Shown here: one piece after another, positions 20,316 to 29,617 of the stretch | How positions within the stretch are numbered: position 1 is the first letter of the stretch | How the letters are laid out: the number at the start of each line of letters is the position of its first letter | Assembly (NCBI RefSeq): GCF_023101165.1 | Contig: NZ_CP078076.1 | Location: 3,038,001 to 3,102,000, forward strand | Source of the DNA: Microbacterium sufflavum | GTDB taxonomy: Bacteria; Actinomycetota; Actinomycetes; Actinomycetales; Microbacteriaceae | Reading direction: 5' to 3' | DNA: 64,000 bases | Notes under the pieces: model-generated | Database searches by the model: none | What the model saw: the letters and a program-made list of their open reading frames with translations, nothing else | Told to the model about the DNA's origin: nothing | Made by a program: the position numbers and the translations under genes

Positions 20316-20810
20316 ATGACCGATTCCGCGCTCCGTTCGATCCCGTTCACCGACGCTCAGGGTCAGGAGAAGACCCTCGACGATCTCGGTGCCGACGTGG
20401 TGATGGTGGTGAACGTGGCGTCCAAGTGCGGGCTCACCCCGCAGTACGAGCAGCTGGAGGAGCTGCAGCGCCGTTTCGGCGACCGCGGCTTCACGGTCGT
20501 CGGCTTCCCGTGCAACCAGTTCTTCGGTCAGGAGCCGGGCTCGGTCGACGAGATCCTCGAGTTCTGCTCCACCACGTACGGCGTGACCTTCCCGGTCAAC
20601 GACAAGGTCAAGGTCAACGGCAGGAACGCGTCCGAGCTGTACAAGGCGCTCAAGGAGACCCCTGACGCGGGCGGCAAGGCCGGACGGGTGGAGTGGAACT
20701 TCGAGAAGTTCCTGGTGCTGCCCGACGGAGAGGTGCTGCGCTTCCGCCCGAAGCAGAAGCCGGACTCCCCCGAGATCGTCGAGGCGATCGAGGCCGCACT
20801 CCCCCGCTGA
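20316..20810 (+). CDS. glutathione peroxidase family protein (BtuE-like thiol peroxidase)
   Basis: A 164-residue thioredoxin-fold peroxidase that reduces hydroperoxides; in actinobacteria it probably uses thioredoxin rather than glutathione. Peroxidatic Cys38 sits in NVASKCGLTPQYEQLE, where selenoproteins have Sec. FPCNQFFGQEPG and VEWNFEKFLV supply the Gln, Trp and Asn of the catalytic tetrad. Expressed alone from a leaderless promoter; divergent from dusB. Confidence 0.94.
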   Translation: MTDSALRSIPFTDAQGQEKTLDDLGADVVMVVNVASKCGLTPQYEQLEELQRRFGDRGFTVVGFPCNQFFGQEPGSVDEILEFCSTTYGVTFPVNDKVKVNGRNASELYKALKETPDAGGKAGRVEWNFEKFLVLPDGEVLRFRPKQKPDSPEIVEAIEAALPR

Positions 20811-20825
20811 CCCGGGGCCGCGCTC

Positions 20826-20924
20826 GTTCACCCCCGCGTCACCCGGAACGGGCGGCTCGCGGCCCTCGAACGGCCGCGGTGTTCACGCGCTCGTCAGACC
20901 CTCGCCATCCGGCGCCCCTAGTCT
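20826..20924 (+). promoter_or_regulatory. candidate PHO-box repeats and -10 before the metallophosphoesterase
   Basis: GTTCACC (20826-20832) is followed 11 nt later by CGTCACC (20837-20843), and GTTCACG (20881-20887) is followed 11 nt later by CGTCAGA (20892-20898). PhoP of Streptomyces binds 11-nt-spaced GTTCACC-like direct repeats. A TAGTCT -10 candidate lies at 20919-20924, 41 nt before the start codon. Binding by PhoP is an inference; the second units match only partly. Confidence 0.35.
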
Positions 20925-20964
20925 CCCCTGCGGCCACACCCGCCGCAGATGAAGGAGACACCGC

Positions 20965-22161
20965 ATGCCCGACCGACTGCCGATCAGCCGGCGAACCGTC
21001 CTCACCGCCGGAGCGCTCGGCGCCCTCGGCTCCGCCCTGCCCCTCGGCACCGCCGCCGCAGCCGCCGACACGACCGTGGCCGCCTCGACAGCGAAAGCCG
21101 CGCGTGGACTGCGGTTCCGCGCCGACGGGACCTTCACGGTCGTGCAGTTCAACGACACGCAGGACGACGAGCAGACCGACCGCCGCACCGTCGAGCTGAT
21201 CGAGAAGGTGCTCGACCAGGAGCAGCCCGACCTCGTGGTGATCAACGGCGACGTGATCACGGGCGGATGCGAGACCCGTCTCGCCGTGAAGCAGGCGATC
21301 AACAACGTCGTGTGGCCGATGGAGTCCCGCGGCATCCCGTGGGCGGTGACCTACGGCAACCACGACGAGGACTCGCTCCCGCAGTCGGGCGTAGACGAGG
21401 CGGGGATGCTGAAGATCTACCGCTCGTACGAGTACAACGTGAACGCGGAGAGCACGCGCGGCGTGACCGGCACCAGCAACACGCTGCTGACCATCGGCTC
21501 GTCGGCGAAGAAGAACCGGGAGGCGTTCGCGCTCTGGCTGCTGGACTCCGGCCGCTACGCCCCGGACGCCCTCGCCGGACAGGACTTCGCCGGCTACCCG
21601 ACCTGGGACTGGGTGCGCATGGACCAGGTCGCCTGGTATCGCGAGCAGTCGCAGCGGCTCGAGCAGCGCGCCGGCCGCAAGGTCCCCGCCCTCATGTTCC
21701 TCCACATCGCGCTCTGGGAGCACCGGTTCATGTGGTGGGGCGGCGTGGACACCCGCACGGAGGCCGACGCCGCCCGCGGCCGCGCGCGCCACGGCATCGT
21801 CGGAGAGCGCAACGAGGACGAGTGCCCCGGGCCCTTCAACTCGGGCATGTTCAACGCGATCGTCGAGCGCGGCGACGTGAAGGGCGTGTTCGTCGGCCAC
21901 GACCACGTCAACGACTACATGGGCGACTACTACGGCGTGCTGCTCGGCTACGCGCCGGGAACCGGCTTCGGCGCGTACGGCCTCGACGGAGCGGAGCGCA
22001 ACCGCCTCCGCGGCGGGCGTGTGTTCGAGCTGACCGAGAGCGGCGATCAGGTGCGCATCGCCTCGCGGGTCGTCTATGCGAAGGACCTCGGCATCGATCT
22101 CACCGCCGACGACCAGCCTATGGAACCCCTGCCGCTGGCACCTCGCCAGCAGCGCGTCTGA
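20965..22161 (+). CDS. secreted metallophosphoesterase (Tat-type signal)
   Basis: A 398-residue calcineurin-like phosphoesterase. The N-terminus has twin arginines (SRRTVLTAG) followed by an Ala-rich hydrophobic stretch ending near AAAA, a Tat-like export signal. Metal-binding motifs follow in order: FNDTQDDEQTDRR, VVINGDVITGG, TYGNHDED, FLHIALWEH and FVGHDHVNDY. ATG 20965 has an AAGGAG Shine-Dalgarno 9 nt upstream. The substrate is unknown; an exported phosphatase that releases phosphate from organic esters would fit the possible PHO boxes upstream. Confidence 0.9.
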   Translation: MPDRLPISRRTVLTAGALGALGSALPLGTAAAAADTTVAASTAKAARGLRFRADGTFTVVQFNDTQDDEQTDRRTVELIEKVLDQEQPDLVVINGDVITGGCETRLAVKQAINNVVWPMESRGIPWAVTYGNHDEDSLPQSGVDEAGMLKIYRSYEYNVNAESTRGVTGTSNTLLTIGSSAKKNREAFALWLLDSGRYAPDALAGQDFAGYPTWDWVRMDQVAWYREQSQRLEQRAGRKVPALMFLHIALWEHRFMWWGGVDTRTEADAARGRARHGIVGERNEDECPGPFNSGMFNAIVERGDVKGVFVGHDHVNDYMGDYYGVLLGYAPGTGFGAYGLDGAERNRLRGGRVFELTESGDQVRIASRVVYAKDLGIDLTADDQPMEPLPLAPRQQRV

Positions 22162-22171
22162 CGCGAACGAG

Positions 22172-22208
22172 AGAACGGCGGGGGCCCGCGATCGGGTCCC
22201 GCCGTTCT
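22172..22208. terminator. terminator between convergent phosphoesterase and FrnE-like genes
   Basis: AGAACGGCGGG (22172-22182) pairs perfectly with 22198-22208; the GC-rich loop can pair further. It lies between two convergent genes and could serve both. Confidence 0.75.
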
Positions 22209-22229
22209 GATGCTCTCGGCCGGCGGCGG

Positions 22230-22904
22230 TCAGGCCTCGACGGCCTCGCCGCGCTGCGCCCACAGGTCGCGGAGCACGTTCTCGAACGCTGCCGGCGGCT
22301 GCGCACCGCTGATGCCGTACTGGCCGTCGACCACGAAGAACGGCACGCCCTGGATGCCGTACGCCCGGGCCTGCGCCTGATCCTGACGCACGTCGGGCAG
22401 ATACTGCTCGCTCTCGAGCGCGGCGCGGGCCTTGTCGGCGTCGAGGCCGACCTCGGCCGCCAGCGCCACCAGATCGTCGATGCGACCCACGTGCTTGCCC
22501 TCGGTGAAGTACGCGGACATCAGCCGCTCCTCCATCTCGTGCTGAAGCCCCTCAGCCTTCGCGAAGTGCAGCAGCTCGTGCGCCTTCACGGTGTTGGTGT
22601 GCTGCAGCAGGTCGAAGCGGTACTCGAGCCCCGCGTCCGCGGCCACGCCGGTGACGTGCGACAGCATCTGCTCGACCTGCTCACGCGGCATGCCCTTGTG
22701 CCCGGCGAGGAAGTCGACCTCGTCGCCGTGGAAGTCGACCGGTGTGTCGGGCGAGAGCTCGAACGAGTGGAACGTGACGGTGACCCGGGGGGCGTCCTCG
22801 TCGGCGGAGACCGCCTCCAGACCCTTCTCGAGATTGCGCTTGCCGATGTAGCACCACGGGCAGGCGATGTCGGACCAGATGTCGATGGAGATGGGTTCAG
22901 TCAC
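22230..22904 (-). CDS. DsbA family oxidoreductase, FrnE-like
   Basis: A thioredoxin-fold protein of the DsbA/FrnE group, about 224 residues, cytoplasmic (no signal peptide). Active-site CPWC at residues 15-18 lies in DIWSDIACPWCYIGKR; the cis-Pro loop is GVPFFVVDGQYGISGAQ. Members are disulfide isomerases or 2-hydroxychromene-isomerase-like proteins. The family usually starts MTEPI..IDIWSD, so GTG 22904 is chosen; ATG 22922, 18 nt upstream, is the alternative. Confidence 0.88.
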   Translation of the reverse strand: MTEPISIDIWSDIACPWCYIGKRNLEKGLEAVSADEDAPRVTVTFHSFELSPDTPVDFHGDEVDFLAGHKGMPREQVEQMLSHVTGVAADAGLEYRFDLLQHTNTVKAHELLHFAKAEGLQHEMEERLMSAYFTEGKHVGRIDDLVALAAEVGLDADKARAALESEQYLPDVRQDQAQARAYGIQGVPFFVVDGQYGISGAQPPAAFENVLRDLWAQRGEAVEA

Positions 22905-22948
22905 ACCTTCATCCAACCGCATGCACTCCCGGGGTATTCCGTGCTCGG

Positions 22949-22954
22949 TAGGAT
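22949..22954 (+). promoter_or_regulatory. -10 box of the P-loop kinase gene (leaderless)
   Basis: TAGGAT, then 6 nt, then ATG 22961, with no Shine-Dalgarno. Same architecture as the other leaderless genes in the window. Confidence 0.65.
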
Positions 22955-22960
22955 GCTCGG

Positions 22961-23572
22961 ATGCTCTCCGCCGACGACCCGCTCCCTCATCGGCCGGAGC
23001 GCGTGCTCGTCGCGGGCGTCACGGGCTCGGGCAAGACCACCCTCGCGCGTCGCCTCGGCGAGCTGTGGGGGCTCCGCCACGTCGAGATCGACGCGCTGTT
23101 CCACGGGCCGGGCTGGACTCCGCGCCCGGAGTTCCTCGACGACGTGCGCGCCTTCGCGGCGGAGGACCGCTGGGTGACCGAGTGGCAGTACACGAGCAAG
23201 GGCACCGACGCGTTCCTGACGCCGCGCGCCCAGCTCGCGGTCTGGCTCGACTACCCGTACCCGGTGGTGCGGGGCCGGCTGCTGCGGCGGACGCTGGCCC
23301 GCGGCATTCTGCGGAAGGAACTCTGGAACGGAAACCGCGAGAAGGGGCCGTGGAACCTGCTCAACCGCGACCCCGAGCAGAACATCCTCGCGTGGCAGAC
23401 GAAGACGCTGCACACCTGGAGCGAGCGGATGCCGGGCTACGTCGAGCGCTTCCCGCACCTCACCGTCGTGCGGCTGACGCACCCGCGCGAGACGGAGCGC
23501 TGGCTGCGTGCTCAGGCCGAGGCGTCGGGGGTGTCGATCGCTCCGCCGAAGCGCCGGTCGCGCGACAGGTAG
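22961..23572 (+). CDS. small P-loop NTPase, adenylate-kinase/FlaR-like
   Basis: A 203-residue protein with Walker [17 protein letters not shown] and [16 protein letters not shown], where the Asp after the first helix resembles the substrate-binding region of topology-modulation (FlaR) and adenylate-kinase-like proteins; [16 protein letters not shown] lies near the C-terminus. The phosphate acceptor is unknown. The last 61 bases overlap the 3' end of uppS on the opposite strand. Confidence 0.82.
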   Translation: MLSADDPLPHRPERVLVAGVTGSGKTTLARRLGELWGLRHVEIDALFHGPGWTPRPEFLDDVRAFAAEDRWVTEWQYTSKGTDAFLTPRAQLAVWLDYPYPVVRGRLLRRTLARGILRKELWNGNREKGPWNLLNRDPEQNILAWQTKTLHTWSERMPGYVERFPHLTVVRLTHPRETERWLRAQAEASGVSIAPPKRRSRDR

Positions 23573-24315
23573 ACGCCGATCGCGCGCCACAGCTCCTCGC
23601 GCGAGAAGTCGGGCCACAGCGTGTCGAGGAACACCATCTCGGCGTAGGCCGACTCCCACAGCAGGAAGTTCGACGTGCGCTGCTCGCCCGAGCTGCGCAG
23701 GAACAGGTCGACATCGGGCATGTCGGGCACGTAGAGGTGACGCCGGACGGTCTTCTCGGTGATCGCGTTCGGCTTGAGGCGCCCCGCCGCGACATCGGCG
23801 GCGATCGCCCGCATCGCGTCGACCAGCTCCACGCGGCCGCCGTAGTTCACGCACATCGTGAGCGTGAGCACGTCGTTGCCGCGGGTGAGCTGCTCGGCGT
23901 ACTGCAGCTCCTTGATGACGCTGCCCCACAGGCGCGGCTTGCGCCCGGCCCACCGCACCCGCACGCCCCACTCGTTGAGCTGGTCGCGGCGGCGGTGCAG
24001 CACGTCGCGGTTGTAGCCCATCAGGAAGCGCACCTCCTCGGGCGACCGGGCCCAGTTCTCGGTGGAGAAGGCGTAGACCGAGAGGTGTTTCACCCCGGCC
24101 TGGATCGCGCCGGCGACCACGTCGAGCAGCACCTCCTCCCCCGCCTTGTGCCCCTCGATGCGGCTGAGGCCACGGCGGTTCGCCCAGCGGCCGTTGCCGT
24201 CCATCACGATCGCGACGTGCTCGGGCACCGCGGGGAACGGCGGCGGATACACCCCGGTCCAGTCGAGCGGCCGGTAGGCGACGGCGTCCTTGTGCGTGTA
24301 GGGCTTCGGGCTCAC
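23512..24315 (-). CDS. uppS: isoprenyl transferase (undecaprenyl diphosphate synthase type)
   Basis: cis-Prenyltransferase that extends isoprenyl diphosphates to the polyprenyl carrier for cell wall synthesis. 267 residues; [17 protein letters not shown] places catalytic Asp at 39, with [15 protein letters not shown] and [25 protein letters not shown] as further family motifs. GTG 24315 overlaps the recO stop by 4 nt (GTGA). Its 3' end overlaps the convergent P-loop kinase by 61 bases. Confidence 0.96.
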   Translation of the reverse strand: MSPKPYTHKDAVAYRPLDWTGVYPPPFPAVPEHVAIVMDGNGRWANRRGLSRIEGHKAGEEVLLDVVAGAIQAGVKHLSVYAFSTENWARSPEEVRFLMGYNRDVLHRRRDQLNEWGVRVRWAGRKPRLWGSVIKELQYAEQLTRGNDVLTLTMCVNYGGRVELVDAMRAIAADVAAGRLKPNAITEKTVRRHLYVPDMPDVDLFLRSSGEQRTSNFLLWESAYAEMVFLDTLWPDFSREELWRAIGVYLSRDRRFGGAIDTPDASA

Positions 24316-25055
24316 CGTGCTCCTTCTCCCGGGGTGGTGGTGACGTGCGCGAGAGAGCGGATGCCGCGCTCCAGGTGCCACTGGGCATAGGCCGCCACCA
24401 GGCCGGAGGCGGCAGCGGTGTCGGCGTGCGGGGCGGCGTCGATGAGCTCCCAGTCGCCGCGGATGAGCGCGCGCAGCAGTGCCAGGGTCTTCTCGGCGAT
24501 GCGCGGACTGCCCGCGGGGGCGTCGGCGTGGCACACGAGCCCGCCCAGCTGTGCGACGAACACGGTGTGCGGACCCGGGGCACCGCAGCGGGCGCAGTCG
24601 TCGAGCGACGGCGCCCACCCCGACAGCGACATCACGCGCAGGAGGTAGGAGTCGAGGATGCTGCGTGGCACGTGCTCTCCGCGCGAGAGCGCACGCAGTC
24701 CGCCGACCAGCAGCAGGTACTGCTCCGGGGTGGCCTCCGCGTCGCTCAGCCGGTCGGCGGTCTCGACCATCGCGTTGGCCGCGGTGAAGCGGTCGTAGTG
24801 CGCCGCGATGTCGGTGCCGTACGCGCCGAGCGACTCCGCCTGCTGCACGATGTCGAGCGAGCGCCCCTCGTACAGCTGGACATCGGCGACCATGAACGGT
24901 TCGAGCCGCGAGCCGAACTTCGACGACGTGCGCCGCACGCCCTTCGCGACCGCCCGCACCTTGCCGTGCCGGCGCGACAGCATCGTGACGATGCGATCCG
25001 CCTCGCCCAGCTTGTGGGTGCGCAGGATCACCGCTTCGTCTCGGTAGGTGGGCAC
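24312..25055 (-). CDS. recO: DNA repair protein RecO
   Basis: Helps load RecA on gapped, SSB-coated DNA in the RecFOR pathway. The 247-residue protein has an N-terminal OB fold ([23 protein letters not shown]) and a zinc-ribbon remnant around [11 protein letters not shown] and [11 protein letters not shown] 25055 is selected because it matches the family N-terminus and lies exactly 6 nt after GATAAT; the longer open frame upstream is antisense to the neighbour. Operon recO-uppS. Confidence 0.94.
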   Translation of the reverse strand: MPTYRDEAVILRTHKLGEADRIVTMLSRRHGKVRAVAKGVRRTSSKFGSRLEPFMVADVQLYEGRSLDIVQQAESLGAYGTDIAAHYDRFTAANAMVETADRLSDAEATPEQYLLLVGGLRALSRGEHVPRSILDSYLLRVMSLSGWAPSLDDCARCGAPGPHTVFVAQLGGLVCHADAPAGSPRIAEKTLALLRALIRGDWELIDAAPHADTAAASGLVAAYAQWHLERGIRSLAHVTTTPGEGAR

Positions 25056-25061
25056 CTTCCG

Positions 25062-25083
25062 ATTATCCTCCGTGCGGGACAAT
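25062..25083. promoter_or_regulatory. back-to-back -10 boxes for recO and the TRIC-like channel
   Basis: GATAAT (minus strand, 25067-25062) and GACAAT (plus strand, 25078-25083) are 10 nt apart. Each is followed by 6 nt and a GTG start (25055 and 25090). The starts are only 34 nt apart, so each promoter's upstream region lies in or beside the other gene's first codons. Confidence 0.65.
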
Positions 25084-25089
25084 GGACGG

Positions 25090-25782
25090 GTGACCGAACC
25101 GCTCTTCACCATTCCGCTGTGGGCGGACCTCCTCGGCGTCGGGCTCGGCGGGGTGCAGGGTGCCATGTTCGCCGCCGGATTCCAGGGGCAGCGGCGGCTC
25201 GACTGGCTCGGCGTCGCGATCATCGGGATCATGATCGGCATGGGCGGCGGTCTCATCCGCGACATCTTGCTCGGGCAGACGCCCGCGACCCTGCAGAACC
25301 AGTGGTACCTGGTGACCGCTGCCGGTGCCGCGCTCCTCGGCATGCTGCTCGCGGGACTGTTCACCCGCCTCAACACCGCGATCGTGGTGCTCGACGCCGT
25401 GGTGATCGGCATGTTCGGGGCCTTCGGCACGAGCAAGGCCCTCGCGTTCGGCATCCCCGAGGTGCCCGCCGTGTTCATCGGCGTCTGCGCCGCGGTCGGC
25501 GGGAGCGTGCTGCGCGACATGCTGATGGGCCTGCCGACGGCGATCATGCACGTCGGCTCGCTGTACGCGGTCGCGGCTGCGGCAGGATGCACGTTCATCG
25601 TGATCGCGAACGCGGTCGGCATGCCGATCACGCTGGCCGCGATCGTCGGCATCGTCGTGACGGCGGTCATCCGGATCCTGGCGGTCACGTTCGACGTGTC
25701 CCTGCCGGAGCAGCGTCGCCTCTACCGCCGCAAGGTCGCCGCGGAGACCGGGGCCATCGCGATCGTCAAGCCGAAGGACTGA
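25090..25782 (+). CDS. trimeric intracellular cation channel family protein (UPF0126)
   Basis: A 230-residue membrane protein with about seven helices in two repeats, each with the Gly-rich break and Arg-Asp pair of bacterial TRIC/UPF0126 proteins: [13 protein letters not shown] in the first half and [13 protein letters not shown] in the second. Characterised relatives conduct monovalent cations. GTG 25090 is set by the GACAAT box 6 nt upstream. Its stop is immediately followed by the end of the convergent TetR gene. Confidence 0.9.
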   Translation: MTEPLFTIPLWADLLGVGLGGVQGAMFAAGFQGQRRLDWLGVAIIGIMIGMGGGLIRDILLGQTPATLQNQWYLVTAAGAALLGMLLAGLFTRLNTAIVVLDAVVIGMFGAFGTSKALAFGIPEVPAVFIGVCAAVGGSVLRDMLMGLPTAIMHVGSLYAVAAAAGCTFIVIANAVGMPITLAAIVGIVVTAVIRILAVTFDVSLPEQRRLYRRKVAAETGAIAIVKPKD

Positions 25783-26514
25783 TCAGGGCGCCGCGTCTCG
25801 GGTCTCGATCAGACCGGCGAGCCCGTCGATGACGCGCGCGAGCCCGAACTCCCAGGCCGCGTCCGCATCGGACGGGCCGCCCATGGCCTCGCCAGCGGCC
25901 CGGCCCACGGCCTGCGCCAGGGGGTAGTCGTCGCCGAGATAGCCCGCGAGCCGCGGAGCGGCGTCCGCCCAGATCGGCGCGAAGTCCTCCGCTTCCGCGG
26001 CGTCACGCAGGCGTGCGGCCGCGGACCGCGTGAACTCCCGCACGAACGTGAGGGCCGCGTCGCGCTCCACGTCGTCGAGGCCGAGCCCGTCGAAGGCGCG
26101 GAGCTCGCGGTCGTACGTCGCGATGGTGCCGGGGCCGAGAGCGGTGCGGGGGTCGTGCACGTCGAGCAGCCAGGGGTGCGCGCGGTAGAGGGCGAGGTTG
26201 TGCGCGGCGACGAGGCGGACGCGGGCTCGCCACCCGTCAGCATCGCCCGACGGTGCGCGCTGTCCGTGGACCGCGTCGGCCATCAGCACGAGCAGATCCG
26301 CCCGGCTGTTGACGTGCGTGTAGATCGACATCGGGGTGAGGCCCAATGCCTGGGCCAGAGCGCGGATGGTGACCGCGGCGAGGCCGTCGGCATCGGCCAG
26401 GTCGATCGCGCGCGTCACGACGTCGTCGGTGGAGTGGCGGGCTCGCGGTCCACGGCGCGACGAGGTCTCAGCGGCACTGTCACGCCACAGCAGATCGACC
26501 AGATTCTTCGCCAT
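25783..26514 (-). CDS. TetR family transcriptional regulator
   Basis: A 243-residue regulator. The N-terminal helix-turn-helix domain (about 28-75) contains DVVTRAIDLADADGLAAVTIRALAQALGLTPMSIYTHVNSRADLL, given here only to mark its end points, and the C-terminal region resembles the TetR_C tetracycline-repressor-like ligand domain. ATG 26514 lies 7 nt after TAGGCT, consistent with a leaderless or near-leaderless mRNA. Divergent from the VOC protein, its likely target. Confidence 0.9.
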   Translation of the reverse strand: MAKNLVDLLWRDSAAETSSRRGPRARHSTDDVVTRAIDLADADGLAAVTIRALAQALGLTPMSIYTHVNSRADLLVLMADAVHGQRAPSGDADGWRARVRLVAAHNLALYRAHPWLLDVHDPRTALGPGTIATYDRELRAFDGLGLDDVERDAALTFVREFTRSAAARLRDAAEAEDFAPIWADAAPRLAGYLGDDYPLAQAVGRAAGEAMGGPSDADAAWEFGLARVIDGLAGLIETRDAAP

Positions 26515-26545
26515 TGGGAATAGCCTAGCCGTCGGCGCACTTAAT

Positions 26546-26574
26546 CCTGTACGTTGTACGTTGTTTAGAACAGG
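26546..26574. promoter_or_regulatory. candidate TetR operator
   Basis: The 66-nt gap has a tandem repeat TGTACGT-TGTACGT (26548-26561) inside an inverted repeat CCTGT (26546-26550) / ACAGG (26570-26574). It covers the region just upstream of the VOC gene's Shine-Dalgarno and the -35 side of the tetR promoter, so a dimer bound here could control both genes. Confidence 0.45.
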
Positions 26575-26580
26575 AGACCC

Positions 26581-26958
26581 ATGAACATCACCCAGACCGC
26601 CCTCTCGCTCAACGTGCCAGACATCGCCGCCTCCGCAGCCTTCGCCACCACCCACTTCGGATTCACGGAGGCCATGTCCGCTGAGGGCTTCGTGTCGCTC
26701 GAGCACCCGGGTTCCCCGCCGAACCTGATCTTCCTGCAGACCGGGCTCCCCACGTTCCGCCCGGAGGAGATCGCCGGATCGGCAGGCCAGGGCACGCTGC
26801 TGGTGTTCGTCGTGGACGACCTCGACGCCGCCTTCGCCCGCATCGCCGCCGCCGGCGCCCGCGTCGTCACACCGCCGGAGACCGAGCCGTGGGGCGAGCG
26901 CTACTGCCAGTTCGCCGACCCCAACGGCCTCATCTGGCAGCTGGTGCAGTGGGTCTGA
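26581..26958 (+). CDS. VOC family protein (glyoxalase/bleomycin-resistance fold)
   Basis: A 125-residue single-domain vicinal-oxygen-chelate protein. The beta-alpha-beta-beta-beta repeats are visible: ALSLNVPDIAASAAFATTHFGF, then VFVVDDLDAAFARIAAAGARV and the C-terminal YCQFADPNGLIWQLVQWV, whose Glu/Gln metal position is Gln here. Relatives include antibiotic-binding and dioxygenase-like proteins; function is open. ATG 26581 has a CAGGAG Shine-Dalgarno. Probably repressed by the divergent TetR protein. Confidence 0.88.
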   Translation: MNITQTALSLNVPDIAASAAFATTHFGFTEAMSAEGFVSLEHPGSPPNLIFLQTGLPTFRPEEIAGSAGQGTLLVFVVDDLDAAFARIAAAGARVVTPPETEPWGERYCQFADPNGLIWQLVQWV

Positions 26959-26975
26959 CCACCCGCCGGAGCACG

Positions 26976-27012
26976 CGGAAGCGGCCGGGCCCTCGGGACC
27001 CGGCCGCTTCCG
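26976..27012. terminator. bidirectional terminator between the VOC gene and leuA
   Basis: A 14-bp perfect stem (26976-26989 with 26999-27012) and a 9-nt loop that can itself pair CCC/GGG. It lies between convergent genes. T-runs are weak. Confidence 0.75.
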
Positions 27013-27022
27013 TGGTGCGACC

Positions 27023-28783
<1,761 letters not shown>

Positions 28784-28786
28784 CTA

Positions 28787-28862
28787 CTTCTCTTCGTCGG
28801 AATGGACGGGCCAACACAAGCGCCGCGACGAGGAAGGCCCTAGTGTCAGGACTCGTCGCGGC
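28787..28862 (-). promoter_or_regulatory. leuA attenuator-like hairpin and ribosome binding site
   Basis: In the leuA 5' region, GCCGCGACGAG (28862-28852) can pair perfectly over 11 bp with 28832-28822 around a 19-nt loop. The 5' arm lies within the last codons of the leader peptide. The leuA Shine-Dalgarno GAAGAGAAG (28795-28787) is also complementary to the leader's leucine codons CTTCTTCTT (28775 to 28867 not included; codons at 28875-28867) with one mismatch and two G-U pairs. Leucine-dependent control is known for actinobacterial leuA leaders; the exact mechanism here is inferred. Confidence 0.7.
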
Positions 28863-28893
28863 AGCTAAGAAGAAGCAGACCGCCGAAAGGCAT
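28846..28893 (-). CDS. leuL: leuA leader peptide
   Basis: A 15-codon frame starting ATG 28893 and ending TGA 28846 reads MPFGGLLLLSCRDES. Four consecutive leucine codons (CTG CTT CTT CTT, 28878-28867) are the sensor expected of a leucine attenuator, and CTT is a rare choice in this GC-rich genome. A TAGGAT box lies 6 nt before the ATG, so the transcript would begin at the leader peptide itself. It is 68 nt upstream of leuA, with an 11-bp hairpin between. Confidence 0.8.
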   Translation of the reverse strand: MPFGGLLLLSCRDES

Positions 28894-28899
28894 GGCGCC

Positions 28900-28905
28900 A
28901 TCCTA
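28900..28905 (-). promoter_or_regulatory. -10 box of the leuL-leuA transcript
   Basis: TAGGAT on the minus strand is followed by 6 nt and the leader ATG at 28893, the same spacing as the other leaderless genes here. Confidence 0.65.
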
Positions 28906-28942
28906 GCAGGGTCGGTGCGGCCGTTTCGACCGCGCTGAGACG

Positions 28943-29617
28943 ATGAGCCGACGCGGGACACTGATGGACATGAGCCCTTCCTCGCGTCGCCTGCTCCTCG
29001 TCGCCGCCACCGTGACCGCAGCGGTCACCCTGAGCGGGTGCGCGGTCGGACCCCGTGCGACCCTCCCGCCGACCAGCACCACCGTGCCCTCCGACCAGCG
29101 GCTGGAAGACGCGCACCCCACGCCCCCGGAAGGCCGCGTGCTCGGAACGGGCACCGTGATCGACGGAACGGACGGCCCCACGCTCTGCCTCGGCGCGGTC
29201 ATGGATTCGTCCCCTCCGCAGTGCGCCGGCGTGCCGCTCGACGACTGGACGTGGGACGGCGTCGACGGCAGTGTGAGCGCGCGTGACACGCGGTGGGGGT
29301 CGTACGCGGTGTACGGCACCTTCGACGGCGAGCGTCTGACCGTCACGGATCCGCCGATCCTCCTCGCCCTGTTCGACCCGGTGGCGCCGGAGGATCCGAC
29401 GGGCGGGAAGACGGGCATCACCCCGGAGGGCGAGCTGACCAGGGTGCAGGAGGACATCGCGGCGCGGCTCGGACCCGGGGCGGTCTTCGTCGGCACCGAC
29501 CGTGGGTACGTGTGGCTGCAGGTTTCGTGGGACGACGGGACGCTGCAGCGCGCGGCCGACGACGAGTACGGAGACGGCGTGGTGATCGTCGAGTCGCTGC
29601 TGCGCGAGGCCGATTAG
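28943..29617 (+). CDS. lipoprotein of unknown function
   Basis: A 224-residue exported protein with a twin-Arg basic start, a hydrophobic run and lipobox TLSGC; Cys33 is the likely lipid anchor. The mature domain has two further Cys (PTLCLGAV and PPQCAGVPL) that could form a disulfide and a compact beta-rich pattern (DDWTWDGVDG, RWGSYAVYGTFDGERLTV). I do not recognise the family. ATG 28943 is the longest start; ATG 28964 or 28970 would give a more usual signal length. Convergent 4-nt overlap with the next gene. Confidence 0.75.
   Translation: MSRRGTLMDMSPSSRRLLLVAATVTAAVTLSGCAVGPRATLPPTSTTVPSDQRLEDAHPTPPEGRVLGTGTVIDGTDGPTLCLGAVMDSSPPQCAGVPLDDWTWDGVDGSVSARDTRWGSYAVYGTFDGERLTVTDPPILLALFDPVAPEDPTGGKTGITPEGELTRVQEDIAARLGPGAVFVGTDRGYVWLQVSWDDGTLQRAADDEYGDGVVIVESLLREAD

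Noticed and set aside
22904..22922. ATG 22922 as the FrnE-like start with a GGGAG site
   Set aside because: Spacing is only about 4 nt and family proteins begin at the next in-frame GTG; kept as an alternative.
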